A model generated the notes under the pieces. The model was not told the DNA's origin. It saw nothing but the letters and a program-made list of their open reading frames with translations, and made no database searches. Of a stretch of DNA of 64,000 nucleotides, positions 1-10,338 are shown one piece after another (positions within the stretch are counted from its first letter, which is position 1; each line of letters begins with the position of its first letter). The position numbers and the translations under genes were made by a program. Source of the stretch: Oscillospiraceae bacterium (GTDB lineage: Bacteria > Bacillota > Clostridia > Oscillospirales > Acutalibacteraceae); contig SVQA01000008.1 of NCBI GenBank assembly GCA_015065545.1, positions 32,746-96,745 on the forward strand. Direction: 5' to 3'.

Positions 1-3000
1 CACAGAGTGTTGATCAAAATCAGGAGTATGGTCAGGATAACGCATATCAGGGCTCAGAAAACGACGAGATAACAGGTGGCTCTCTTACAGACGTTAAGGT
101 TAATAAGAACGAGGAGTTTGCAAGCTTCGAGTTCACAGGCACAGGCTTCGAAATTATCGGCCATACCCACGCTGTAGAGTCCGGTACGGTAAGAGTAGTT
201 GTTAAGGATAAAGCAGGTAACATAGTTGCACAGAAGGCTGTTATCACCGAGTTTGACAATGGTGCTGACGGCGGTACAGAGTCTATCGTTGCTGTTCCCA
301 TTATCCGTTTCTCTGGTCTTGAATTCGGTACATATACAGTTACTATGACAGGCGTTCCTGTTTACGACTTCGATAACTGGGCATCAGGTGCAGCAAGACC
401 TCCCGTACTTACAGCATACATCTGCATTGACGGTGTCCGCATTTATCAGCCTCTCAACGAAACCATTAACTATGACCGCGAGAACATTGTAAGCGGTATG
501 ACTTACGAGGCAGAAAAACACGGCACAGACTGGCACGCTAACCTGACAGACGGAGTTGCCCCCAACGAAATCTGGGTTAATAACACAGTTGGCGGTTGGT
601 TCGGTTTCCATAAGAATTATAATGCTTCCGAAGGCTATGGTGCTGTAACCTTTGATCTGGAATGTGATCACGCCCTTGACACCTTCAGAATGCATCTGTC
701 AGGAGACGAGTTTGCTTCAAGCATCGCTCAGCCTATGGCAGTTGAGGTTTATGTGGCGGAAGACGGCGGTAACTATAAGTTTATAGGAAATCTCAGCGTT
801 CGCCTTGATTCAACTACAGGATATTGGGCAGAGCTCGAACTTGATGAAGCAATAGAGGGAAGAAAAGTTCGTTTCCTTATATATAACAGCACAACATACA
901 GCTGGGTATTCCTCAACGAGATTGAGGTTTACGGTAAGGTTATCGGTCATCCCGTTGATGTGAACAAGAATCCCGAGAAGAACCTTGCTCTCGGTGCAGC
1001 TTATACCGCAAAGCCCTACACTAACTCAACATATATTGCAAATCTTACAGACGGTAAGTACGATACAACCTTCCAGAACGGTGTCAACGATTCTGCGTGG
1101 TTTGCATTCAAGAATACAGGTGATTCTGCAACAGGTAATATTGATCCCAATAACCAGAACAGAGCCGTATTCACAATGAATCTTGATGCACAGACAGAAG
1201 TAAAGAAGATAAGCTTCCACCATTACAGAGGTGTTGGAGCAGATTCTTTCACAACTATTAATGTGTATGCTTCTGTAGACGGTGTTTCTTATCCCTATAT
1301 CGGCACAATAAATCCCGATTCCTCCCAGAGCGGTGCCCATTGGGTAACTCTTGATTTAAGTTCTGCTCCTGTTGAGGCAAAATATCTTAAGTTTGCATTG
1401 TCTGCACCTTCAGGCAAGACTGTTCTTGTAAACGAAATAGAGGTTTACGGCAGAGAACTTCTTGAAGCAGGCAGAAACGATGCATACCTCCCGACCGAAA
1501 ACGGTTCAACCTTCACCGAAATCAGAAATCTTATTGCAGAGAGAGAAGCCTTCGCAATTAAGTATGATGATACAGACGGACTTTCTGTTTCCGGAGGTAC
1601 AAGTACCTGGATTGAAAACCGTAACAACAGTCTCCCCAGCGGCTATGGAGTTAAATGGACAAGTAATGTTGTAAATAGCGTGGCTGATTACCTGCTTGCA
1701 GGTCCCAACAACGAGGTTTATATGCTTGAAAGCACAGAGAAGAGCAAGACCGCTCTTGCGTTCTATGTGCAGGAGGACGACAGTGCTGTTCATAATATGC
1801 AGATTGCTGTCCGTGCTCTTGACTACGGCAGCTTCATCGGTTCACAGGAGACAGGTAAGCTCAACGCAGAGATTCAGTATGGTGCGTTAGTTGACGGTGT
1901 TCTTGTATGGAAGACCCTTGCAACTACAGTATCCTCTGCAGAGCAGTACTATACAATTCCTTATACAGAGTGTCCTTATGATGCAGATAACAACAGATAT
2001 CAGGTTGTTATAAGAGTAGGCGATACTGATGTTACAGGTATGGCTTCCTTTACAACAATTAAGCTTAACGGTCTTGACACCCTTATGCTTAACGAGGAGG
2101 AAATTCCCGATAAGATTGTCTACGCAGACGATATTAACAATACTATTATCGACAGCAAGGGTAATACTCTTGATTCTGCCAAGTTCTTTGACTTTATCAA
2201 GATTACACAGCAGATGAATTCAAATATTGTTATGTATAGCACAGGCGGCGGTCAGCCTGCCCCCGAGGGAGTAAACACAAGTGAACTTGGAGTGCTTTAC
2301 GATAGCTTTACTGCTGACTCCTCTACAGATTTTGTCCTTACAGCTGATAGCAAGATTTTCATTGTAACAGCTTCCGAAAGTGCAAAACCCTCTGACGAAA
2401 CAATCGAAACAGCACAGCTTGTTCAGAGTCAGCTGAGAGCTGACAACATGCCTTCTTCCGATCCTCTCGACATTGTATGGGGTCTTGAGAAGTATGTAAT
2501 GCCCGGCGACATTGTAATTTATGCTGATGCTTCCGGCTTGGATGCAGAGGAATTCAAGCTTGTTGTAACAGACACAGCAAAGATTTATGCAGCAGACGAC
2601 AGTGCTCTCCTTTATGGTCTGAATACTCTGCAGAAGCACTTCCGTTATGCAGGTAAGAACGCAATCGAAGGCTTTACAATGCAGGATGAGCCCGATACCA
2701 AGGAGCGTACACTTCACCTTGATGTTGCAAGAAAGTATCAGACAGTTGAGTCTGTTAAGAACTATATCGCAGAGATTTCCTGGATGGGTTATAACGCTCT
2801 TGAGCTTCACTTCTCCGAGGATGGCGGCTTCCGTATGGACTTCTGGGGCGATACAGCCTTAAGTCAGGTACCCGGTATGACAGGCAACGACTTCTCCTGG
2901 GTATGCGGCAGTAACCCTGCTCCCTGGGTATTCGAGCAGTTCCAGGATACTGCAGATAAGGGCAAGTATCTGACTACAGAAGAGGTTATCGAAATCTGCC

Positions 3001-6000
3001 GTACTGCAAAGCAGTACAACATTGAGGTTATTCCTTCCTTCGATACCCCTGCTCATGTAGGTTATATGACAGAGCTTTACTACAACACAGTTAAGGCAAA
3101 CTCCAATTCTCCCATCAGAAACTTTACTTATAACGGCACAACATATACTCTGCCTACACAGATTAACTATCGTAATTACACAGGCTCAGGTGACTCCAGA
3201 TACGACTTCTCTGTTCTTAATCTGGCAGACAATAACGTTAAGAATTTTGCCTATGCAATGTATAGCGATATTGCAGCCTTCTTCAAGTATTATGCAGGCT
3301 CAACCGATTTCAATATCGGTGCTGATGAGGTTGCACTCCAGAGTACTGATGTATGGACATACACAGACTTTATCAATTATGTAAATCAGGTTAATGCAGT
3401 TCTTAAGAATAAGGGTTACAGAACAAGAATGTACAACGACTTCTTGTATAACACTAACTATTCTTCAGCTACAACCGGTATTGACACAGATATTGATGTT
3501 GTTTACTGGTTGCCCACAACAAGCTCAAGAAAATACCTGAGATCAGCAAGCTTCTTTGCAGATCAGGGCAGAACAGTTTATAATGGTGTAAATTTCTGGA
3601 CATATTATGTTCTTCGTATTGCACCTACTTCCACAGCAACTCATATGGATGCCCGTGATCCCTCCAACAGACAGTGGGAGTTCTACAGAAATCAGGAAGA
3701 CACCCTCTACAACGAGTGGAATGCAACTCAGATGGGTGCTTACACCGATAGTAATATGGGTGCGGCTAACAACTACTCCGGCAATAAGCTCGGCGGCGGT
3801 TACTTTATGATCTGGAACGACTTTGCAGGTCTTAACACCGAGGTTGAGGTATGGAACGGTTGTACAGATATTTACGGTAAATACAGTAACGGAAGTTACA
3901 GCGGTTACGGATACTACTACAGTATGATCGAGCGTATGTGGTCCAGCGGTATCAAGCAGTGGAACGCAGACATCAACAGTACACTTACCTTTGCAAACTT
4001 CGAGACTCTCCGTGACAAGATGGGCTTCTTCCCCGGCTATGTTGCAACAAACAGCTCTCAGGCTTATGCAAACGGATTTGTACTTGCAACACCCACAGAG
4101 GTAGATGACGAAGCATACCGCTCCTTCTTCACAGTTACATTTGTAGACCACAATGGCAAGGTATTAAGCACTCAGGATGTTAAGGAAGGCTATGCGGCAA
4201 CAGCTCCCGCAGATCCCTCAAGACCTATGGATGTATGGTACACCTATACCTTCACAGGCTGGGATAAGGACTTCTCTAACATCACAGAGGATATGGTTGT
4301 AACCGCACAGTATTCTCAGCAGGCTACAACAGCAGGCAAAATTGGTTACCTTGAGATTAAGGTTTCCGGCGGTACAAACTTTAATATGAGCGTTGACGGT
4401 GCAGCAGCCAAGCCCATGGGCGTTGAGTATGTAAATCCCTCTATGGAATTTGGTAAGCTGATTACTGTTACATCCAAAGCAACAAATGGCAACAAGTTCA
4501 TCGGCTGGATGGATGCAAAGAACGGCGAGATGCTCTCAACATCTGAAACTTACACATTCTTTACCTCCGGTAACGACGTTATCGCTGCGATTTATGATGC
4601 AGGCTTTGAGGATATGGGTGTTGTAACCTTCAGAAACGATAAGACAAACCAGATTATCGACATTCAGTACTACTCCTCAACAGATACAATTGAATTCCCT
4701 GCAGCTCCCTCTTATCCCGGTTATAAGTTCATCGGATGGCAGTATTCTGAGACAGAGATTAAGGATATGCTCTCTCAGGGTATGAGCGTAACAGTTAACC
4801 CCACATGGGCTACAAACGATGTTTACTTTGCTGTGGATATTGTAGGCGGTACAATTACCAAATCTGCTGAGAATGTCGGTGGTAAGTATCCCGGCTATAA
4901 GAGCATTGAAGTTCTGGCGGATGAAGCTCCTGCAGGCAAGTGGTTTGCTTACTGGATTGATCAGGAAGGCAACATTTTAAGCTACGAAGAGGAGTACAAG
5001 TTCTATCCCTTCAGAGATACAACTCTCACAGCAGTGTTTATCTCCAATATGGGCTATGATATTGGAATTACAGGTACAAAACCCATTCCCGAGGCAGATG
5101 CTCCTGCACAGAAGGATACAATTACGGTTTACTTTGAGAACAACTGGAATTGGAGTGATGTAAGAATTCATTACTGGGGTGCATCAGAGACTGTTTGGCC
5201 CGGTACTTCTATGACATTCCTTGAGAAAAACGGCGAATATGATGTTTATACCTTCGAAGTACCCGCAGGTACAACAGGCATTATCTTTAACGGTATCAAA
5301 GATGACGGAAGCGGCAATCGCGACCAGTCACCTAACATCACCGACCTTATAGACGGACGCCTGTATCGTATGACTTGGAACGACGGCAATCAGGTAGAAT
5401 CAGACGACTCAAGAATTCAGAGCGGCACAGTTACTGAGCCCACTGTATACAGCTTCTTGTATATCTATGCACCCGAAGGCTTACTAAAAGACGGTGAGTG
5501 GTTTGCGGCTCATGTTTGGGAAACTGAGAACACAAGCTCTGATATGTGGTTTGTGGTTGAGCGTGTGGCTGACGGAATCTACAAGGCTAAAGTTCCCGAG
5601 AAGTATGCAGGTATAGAAATCTTTAAGATGGTTTGTTCCGTCGGTGTGTTTGATACAACAGGTGCAAGCTCATTGTTGTCCGGCTCAATTCATCCCGAGG
5701 ACGAAAACAACACAGTTGTATACAACGCAGACTCAAGTCATAAAGGCTATATCAATATTCACGAGATGTTCTTTGTGAATGAGCTTGAGTGGGAGACTAT
5801 AGAAGTTTATTACACAGATGAACACGGTACCCACAAGGTTGAGCTGGAACTCGTTGAGACAGACGAAAACGGCAAGGATGTATATATGATGCACCTTCCC
5901 GAGAATGTTTCTGAGGTTACATTCACAAACGGTAAGAAGACATACACATACACCCCTTCCGGTATTCTTGCAGCTCGTACTGAATTCGGTTTCGTTGAGG

Positions 6001-6380
6001 TAGAGCTGGATGAGTCCGAAAGAGAGAAGGATGTTACCATCAATGTTGGTATGGATACCGAATCTCTCGGCGACAGCGACATCGTTGTATTTGACTGGAG
6101 TGTAACCGCTGATACAGGAAATACCTTCGTAAACGTAGGTCTGCTCCTTGTAAGAGAAGAGGATTATGTTGAAGCAAACTTTGTAAAGGGTACAATTGAT
6201 CCTAATGTAATTCAGTTTACCCCTGCAAAGAGATTCCAGACTTCAGTAGGTATCCACTCTATTACAATTCCTCAGGTTAAGCTTGGCGACGGCTGGGTTG
6301 CTTGTGCATTTGTTCAGTATAAGGACGAGAACGGTACAATCAAGACCAAGTACTCCAAGCAGGTTACAGGTAAGAAGTAA
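1..6380 (+). CDS. Large secreted/surface GH20-like beta-N-acetylhexosaminidase (5'-truncated by window): two F5/8C (CBM32-like) domains, GH20 catalytic domain, InlB-type repeats, CBM26-like starch-binding module, C-terminal module
   Basis: Frame 3 is open from base 3 through to the listed ATG at 345, so the ORF-track start is an edge artefact. GH20-like stretch TKERTLHLDVARKYQTVESVKNYIAEISWMGYNALELHFSEDGG...IPSFDTPAHVGYM...FNIGADEVAL (D-E pair). CBM26-like VYFENNWNWSDVRIHYWGASETVWPGTSM. Stop TAA at 6378-6380. Confidence 0.85.
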   Translation, partial: QSVDQNQEYGQDNAYQGSENDEITGGSLTDVKVNKNEEFASFEFTGTGFEIIGHTHAVESGTVRVVVKDKAGNIVAQKAVITEFDNGADGGTESIVAVPIIRFSGLEFGTYTVTMTGVPVYDFDNWASGAARPPVLTAYICIDGVRIYQPLNETINYDRENIVSGMTYEAEKHGTDWHANLTDGVAPNEIWVNNTVGGWFGFHKNYNASEGYGAVTFDLECDHALDTFRMHLSGDEFASSIAQPMAVEVYVAEDGGNYKFIGNLSVRLDSTTGYWAELELDEAIEGRKVRFLIYNSTTYSWVFLNEIEVYGKVIGHPVDVNKNPEKNLALGAAYTAKPYTNSTYIANLTDGKYDTTFQNGVNDSAWFAFKNTGDSATGNIDPNNQNRAVFTMNLDAQTEVKKISFHHYRGVGADSFTTINVYASVDGVSYPYIGTINPDSSQSGAHWVTLDLSSAPVEAKYLKFALSAPSGKTVLVNEIEVYGRELLEAGRNDAYLPTENGSTFTEIRNLIAEREAFAIKYDDTDGLSVSGGTSTWIENRNNSLPSGYGVKWTSNVVNSVADYLLAGPNNEVYMLESTEKSKTALAFYVQEDDSAVHNMQIAVRALDYGSFIGSQETGKLNAEIQYGALVDGVLVWKTLATTVSSAEQYYTIPYTECPYDADNNRYQVVIRVGDTDVTGMASFTTIKLNGLDTLMLNEEEIPDKIVYADDINNTIIDSKGNTLDSAKFFDFIKITQQMNSNIVMYSTGGGQPAPEGVNTSELGVLYDSFTADSSTDFVLTADSKIFIVTASESAKPSDETIETAQLVQSQLRADNMPSSDPLDIVWGLEKYVMPGDIVIYADASGLDAEEFKLVVTDTAKIYAADDSALLYGLNTLQKHFRYAGKNAIEGFTMQDEPDTKERTLHLDVARKYQTVESVKNYIAEISWMGYNALELHFSEDGGFRMDFWGDTALSQVPGMTGNDFSWVCGSNPAPWVFEQFQDTADKGKYLTTEEVIEICRTAKQYNIEVIPSFDTPAHVGYMTELYYNTVKANSNSPIRNFTYNGTTYTLPTQINYRNYTGSGDSRYDFSVLNLADNNVKNFAYAMYSDIAAFFKYYAGSTDFNIGADEVALQSTDVWTYTDFINYVNQVNAVLKNKGYRTRMYNDFLYNTNYSSATTGIDTDIDVVYWLPTTSSRKYLRSASFFADQGRTVYNGVNFWTYYVLRIAPTSTATHMDARDPSNRQWEFYRNQEDTLYNEWNATQMGAYTDSNMGAANNYSGNKLGGGYFMIWNDFAGLNTEVEVWNGCTDIYGKYSNGSYSGYGYYYSMIERMWSSGIKQWNADINSTLTFANFETLRDKMGFFPGYVATNSSQAYANGFVLATPTEVDDEAYRSFFTVTFVDHNGKVLSTQDVKEGYAATAPADPSRPMDVWYTYTFTGWDKDFSNITEDMVVTAQYSQQATTAGKIGYLEIKVSGGTNFNMSVDGAAAKPMGVEYVNPSMEFGKLITVTSKATNGNKFIGWMDAKNGEMLSTSETYTFFTSGNDVIAAIYDAGFEDMGVVTFRNDKTNQIIDIQYYSSTDTIEFPAAPSYPGYKFIGWQYSETEIKDMLSQGMSVTVNPTWATNDVYFAVDIVGGTITKSAENVGGKYPGYKSIEVLADEAPAGKWFAYWIDQEGNILSYEEEYKFYPFRDTTLTAVFISNMGYDIGITGTKPIPEADAPAQKDTITVYFENNWNWSDVRIHYWGASETVWPGTSMTFLEKNGEYDVYTFEVPAGTTGIIFNGIKDDGSGNRDQSPNITDLIDGRLYRMTWNDGNQVESDDSRIQSGTVTEPTVYSFLYIYAPEGLLKDGEWFAAHVWETENTSSDMWFVVERVADGIYKAKVPEKYAGIEIFKMVCSVGVFDTTGASSLLSGSIHPEDENNTVVYNADSSHKGYINIHEMFFVNELEWETIEVYYTDEHGTHKVELELVETDENGKDVYMMHLPENVSEVTFTNGKKTYTYTPSGILAARTEFGFVEVELDESEREKDVTINVGMDTESLGDSDIVVFDWSVTADTGNTFVNVGLLLVREEDYVEANFVKGTIDPNVIQFTPAKRFQTSVGIHSITIPQVKLGDGWVACAFVQYKDENGTIKTKYSKQVTGKK

Positions 6381-6427
6381 TTATCGGTAACAAACAAAAT
6401 AATTATTAAGGGTTTACCTTAAAGATA

Positions 6428-6461
6428 CAGCCTCGAACGAAAAATTCGTTCGGGGCTGTTT
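6428..6461 (+). terminator. Rho-independent terminator
   Basis: CAGCCTCGAACGAA-aaa-TTCGTTCGGGGCTG followed by TTT, just downstream of the 6380 stop. Confidence 0.75.
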
Positions 6462-6513
6462 CGTATGCTTGTTTAAAAAGAAAAGGCAGATGTAAACACC
6501 TGCCTTTTGGAAT

Positions 6514-7065
6514 TTATAATGTATACGATTTGTAAATGCCGAGAGTTTCGGATTCAAGGTCTTTCCACAAAAACTCTTTGCCGTCAAAGGTCATGAAGCT
6601 GTGGGGAGAGCTTTCTTTCGGGATAGACACGGAGCCGGGATTTATATAAATATGAGTATCAAATTCTTCGCAAACTGGAACGTGGGTGTGTCCGTGTAGA
6701 AGGACGTCGCCCTTCTTGACAGAGGGGAGATTTGAGTTGTTAAAATTATGTCCGTGTGTTGCGAAGATAAGTTTTTCCTCTGCACTTAAAATAGCATAAT
6801 CTGCAAGAATGGGGAAGGAAAGTACCATTTGGTCAACCTCGGTGTCGCAGTTACCTCTTACACAGAGAATTCTGTCAGAGAGAGGGTTGAGCATTGCAAT
6901 AACCTCTTTTGGTGCGTAATCTTTTGGCAGGTCGTTTCTCGGGCCGTGGTATAGAATGTCGCCCAAAAGAAGAATCCTGTCAGCCTCCTCCTTTTCAAAT
7001 GCCATAAGAAGTTTTTTGCAGTAGTAAGCACTGCCGTGAATATCTGATGCAATTATCCATTTCAT
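6514..7065 (-). CDS. yfcE: YfcE-family metallophosphoesterase
   Basis: MKWIIASDIHGSAYYCKK..LLLGDILYHGPRN..VRGNCDTEVD..ATHGHNFN..LLHGHTHVP: calcineurin-like phosphoesterase motifs. Confidence 0.9.
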   Translation of the reverse strand: MKWIIASDIHGSAYYCKKLLMAFEKEEADRILLLGDILYHGPRNDLPKDYAPKEVIAMLNPLSDRILCVRGNCDTEVDQMVLSFPILADYAILSAEEKLIFATHGHNFNNSNLPSVKKGDVLLHGHTHVPVCEEFDTHIYINPGSVSIPKESSPHSFMTFDGKEFLWKDLESETLGIYKSYTL

Positions 7066-7214
7066 TATAGCGATTTCCTTTACTGTTTTTTACAGATGTT
7101 AGTATAACCGAAAGAAAAAGGTTTTGCAACTGTTCTTTTATTGTTTGTAAATGGGAGGATTTTGTGATATAATATCATTTATGAGTTATAAAAAATGAAA
7201 AGGATATTGATTTT

Positions 7215-9362
7215 ATGGATTTTATTGCAAAGCTTTCAAATGAATTCAGTATTAAACCCGAATATGCAGGCAATATTATTAGTCTTCTTGACGAGGGTAA
7301 TACAATTCCCTTTATTGCCCGCTACCGTAAAGAAATGCACGGCTCAATGGATGATCAGGTTATCCGTGAGGTTGCAGACAGACTTGAGTATCTTCGCAAC
7401 TTCGAGGCTCGTGCAAAGGAAATTACCGAGCTTATCGAGGCTCAGGAGAAGATGACCGATGAAATCAGGGAGTCTATCGAAAAAGCCGAGACAATGGCTG
7501 ATCTTGAAAATATTTACAGACCCTTCAGACCCAAGCGTAAAACCCGAGCTTCCGTTGCAAAGGAAAAGGGCTTGGAGCCTCTTGCCGAGTACATACTTTT
7601 GCAAGAGGACGAGGAGTCCTATCCCATAGATTTAGCAGAAAAATATGTGGATGCAGAGATGGGTGTGGAAACAGCAGAGGATGCTTTGCAGGGAGCTCTG
7701 GATATTATCGCCGAGGTTTGCTCCGATAACCCAGAAATCCGCAAGCGTCTCTTTAATCTTGTTTGGCTTAACGGCATTGTGAAGAGCGTTGCCTCAGATG
7801 CAGAGGCAGACAGCGTTTATACAGGTTATTACGATTTTTCTGAAGCTGTTAAGAAGATAAGCGGACACAGAGTCCTTGCAATCAACCGCGGAGAGCGAGA
7901 AGAATTCCTCAAGGTATCTGTTGAGATTTCCGACGAAAAACCTCTTTCTATGATTAGAAAGGTTATGGTTAAGGGCACATCTCCCTGCTCAGAGGCAGTA
8001 ATGACTGCCTGCGAGGATGCATATACAAGACTTCTTCTGCCTTCTATAGAAAGAGAGGTTCGTGCTCAGCTTACAGAAAACGCAGATGTGGCGGCTATGA
8101 AGCTCTTTGCAACAAATCTTCATCAGCTTCTTATGCAGCCCCCCGTAAAAGACAGAGTAGTTATAGGTCTTGACCCCGGCTACCGTACAGGCTGTAAGGT
8201 TGCAGTAGTTGACGGTACAGGCAGAGTTCTAGATACCACGGTTATCTATCCCACTCACAGCGAAGCCCAGGTAGCACAGTCCAAGGTAAAGCTTCTCTCT
8301 CTTATTAAGAAGTACGGTGCTACTGTGCTTTCTATCGGTAACGGTACTGCAAGTAAAGAAACCGAGATTTTTGCCGCCGAGGTTATAGCAGAGGCTAAAA
8401 AATCCGATTTGGCATATATGATTGTAAACGAAGCAGGTGCTTCCATATATTCTGCAAGCAAGCTTGCTGCCGCAGAGCTTCCCGAGCTCGATCTGACACT
8501 TCGAAGTGCGGTATCTATTGCAAGAAGACTTCAGGACCCTCTTGCAGAGCTTGTAAAAATCGACCCCAAGTCTATCGGTATCGGTCAGTATCAGCACGAT
8601 ATGCCCCAGAAGCGTCTGGGAGAAACCCTTGACGGTGTTGTTGAAGACTGCGTAAACTCCGTTGGTGCAGACCTTAACACCGCATCTCCTGCACTGCTTC
8701 AGAGAATTGCAGGTCTTAACTCAACGGTTTGCAAGAATATCGTCCAGTACAGAGAAGAAAACGGCAAATTTGAAAGCCGTGCAGAGCTTAAAAAAGTTCC
8801 CAAGCTGGGACCCAAGGCATTTGAACAGTGTGCAGGTTTTTTGCGTGTTGCCGACAGCAAAGAAGCACTTGATAACACCGCAGTACACCCCGAATCCTAC
8901 AAGGCGGCAAAGGCGCTCCTTAAACTTTTGGGATATACCGCAAAGGATGTAGAAAACGGCGGTATCAAGGGTATCAAAGAAAAGGTAACCGACGCAGAAG
9001 CAATTGCAGAAGAGCTCTCTATCGGTGTGCCTACACTTATGGATATTCTCGACGAGCTTACCCAGCCCGGTCGTGACCCTCGAGAGAGTTTGCCCGCACC
9101 TCAGCTTCGTACCGATGTTATGGGTATCGAGGATTTACGCGAGGGTATGGAGCTTACAGGTACAGTAAGAAATGTTATCGATTTCGGTGCTTTTGTAGAT
9201 ATTGGTGTGCATCAGGACGGACTTGTTCATCTTTCTCAGATCAGTGATAAATTTATTAAGCATCCTTCTCAGGTGCTCAAAGTTGGCGACATTGTTAAGG
9301 TAAAGGTGCTCTCTGTTGATGTGCAGAAGAAGAGAATCTCTCTTACAATGAAAGGTTTTTAA
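7215..9362 (+). CDS. tex: Tex-family RNA-binding transcription accessory protein (S1 domain)
   Basis: 715 aa with GLDPGYRTGCKVAVVDGTG, HhH region, C-terminal S1 domain (GMELTGTVRNVIDFGAFVDIGVHQDGLVHLSQIS). Confidence 0.95.
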   Translation: MDFIAKLSNEFSIKPEYAGNIISLLDEGNTIPFIARYRKEMHGSMDDQVIREVADRLEYLRNFEARAKEITELIEAQEKMTDEIRESIEKAETMADLENIYRPFRPKRKTRASVAKEKGLEPLAEYILLQEDEESYPIDLAEKYVDAEMGVETAEDALQGALDIIAEVCSDNPEIRKRLFNLVWLNGIVKSVASDAEADSVYTGYYDFSEAVKKISGHRVLAINRGEREEFLKVSVEISDEKPLSMIRKVMVKGTSPCSEAVMTACEDAYTRLLLPSIEREVRAQLTENADVAAMKLFATNLHQLLMQPPVKDRVVIGLDPGYRTGCKVAVVDGTGRVLDTTVIYPTHSEAQVAQSKVKLLSLIKKYGATVLSIGNGTASKETEIFAAEVIAEAKKSDLAYMIVNEAGASIYSASKLAAAELPELDLTLRSAVSIARRLQDPLAELVKIDPKSIGIGQYQHDMPQKRLGETLDGVVEDCVNSVGADLNTASPALLQRIAGLNSTVCKNIVQYREENGKFESRAELKKVPKLGPKAFEQCAGFLRVADSKEALDNTAVHPESYKAAKALLKLLGYTAKDVENGGIKGIKEKVTDAEAIAEELSIGVPTLMDILDELTQPGRDPRESLPAPQLRTDVMGIEDLREGMELTGTVRNVIDFGAFVDIGVHQDGLVHLSQISDKFIKHPSQVLKVGDIVKVKVLSVDVQKKRISLTMKGF

Positions 9363-9379
9363 AGAAAAAAGGTGATGTT

Positions 9380-9733
9380 ATGATTTTTCTGTGTTATCCT
9401 AAGTGTACTACCTGCCAGAAGGCAAAGAAATGGCTTGACGATAATGGTGTGCAGTATACGCTGAGGAATATTAAAGAAGAAAATCCTACTGTAGACGAGC
9501 TTAAAGAGTGGTACGCAAAAAGCTCAAAAGAACTCAAAAAGTTCTTTAACACCAGCGGACTGTTGTATAAATCTATGGAACTTAAAACAAAGCTTCCCGA
9601 AATGAGCGAGGAAGAAAAGCTTACACTGCTTGCAACAGACGGAATGCTCGTAAAAAGGCCCCTTTTGATAGCAGACGATTTCGTTCTTATAGGCTTCAAA
9701 GAAGCACAGTGGGCAGAGAAACTTAATAAGTGA
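9380..9733 (+). CDS. ArsC/Spx-family thioredoxin-fold protein
   Basis: MIFLCYPKCTTCQKAKKWLDDNG...RNIKEENPTVDELKEW...LVKRPLLIADDFVLIGF. Confidence 0.9.
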   Translation: MIFLCYPKCTTCQKAKKWLDDNGVQYTLRNIKEENPTVDELKEWYAKSSKELKKFFNTSGLLYKSMELKTKLPEMSEEEKLTLLATDGMLVKRPLLIADDFVLIGFKEAQWAEKLNK

Positions 9734-9740
9734 TAATAAA

Positions 9741-9779
9741 ACCTCTTATGGCGGCACTATGCGTTATAAGAGGTTTTTA
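9741..9779 (+). terminator. Rho-independent terminator
   Basis: ACCTCTTAT ... ATAAGAGGT followed by TTTT. Confidence 0.75.
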
Positions 9780-9846
9780 ATATATTATTGTAATTATTGA
9801 AACCAAACGGAGTTTAAAAGTGTTTTATTAGTGAAGGAGGGAGAAA

Positions 9847-10338
9847 ATGGGAGCTCCTATGTTTGCAAACCTGAGTTATGAGAGTGTTGTCCGCAAGTAT
9901 GCCCAAACGGTTATGGGCGTATGCGTTATGCGTCTGCAAAATATGGCAGATGCAGAGGATTGCTTTCAGAACAGCTTTATAAAGCTCTACACAAAAGCTC
10001 CCGATTTTAAAGACGAAACTCACCTTAAGGCATGGCTTATCCGTGTGGCAATAAACGAATGCAATAATTACCTTCGGGATAACCGCAGATTTGTTTTAGT
10101 GGGAAATATAAGTAATGATACCATAACGAAATCAGAGGATGAATGGGATGTTTCCTGGGCACTTCAAAGACTATCCTCACCTTACAGAGAGGTTTTGTAT
10201 CTTCATTACTGCGAGAGATATAAGGTTTCGGAAATTGCCGAAATACTCGGTAAGCCCTCAAATACCATTAAAACTTTATTAAAACGCGGACGGGAAAAGC
10301 TCAAAGCTATATACGGAGGTGATGCGGGAAATGAATAA
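9847..10338 (+). CDS. ECF-type RNA polymerase sigma factor
   Basis: 163 aa; sigma region 2 (MADAEDCFQNSFIKLYTKAPDFKDETHLKAWLIRVAINECNNYLR) and region 4 (LSSPYREVLYLHYCERYKVSEIAEILGKPSNTIKTLLKRGREKL). Confidence 0.92.
   Translation: MGAPMFANLSYESVVRKYAQTVMGVCVMRLQNMADAEDCFQNSFIKLYTKAPDFKDETHLKAWLIRVAINECNNYLRDNRRFVLVGNISNDTITKSEDEWDVSWALQRLSSPYREVLYLHYCERYKVSEIAEILGKPSNTIKTLLKRGREKLKAIYGGDAGNE

Noticed and set aside
345-345. ORF-track start of the GH20 protein at 345
   Set aside because: The same frame is open with sensible protein (QSVDQNQEYGQDNAYQGSENDEITGG...) back to base 3; the gene begins outside the window.
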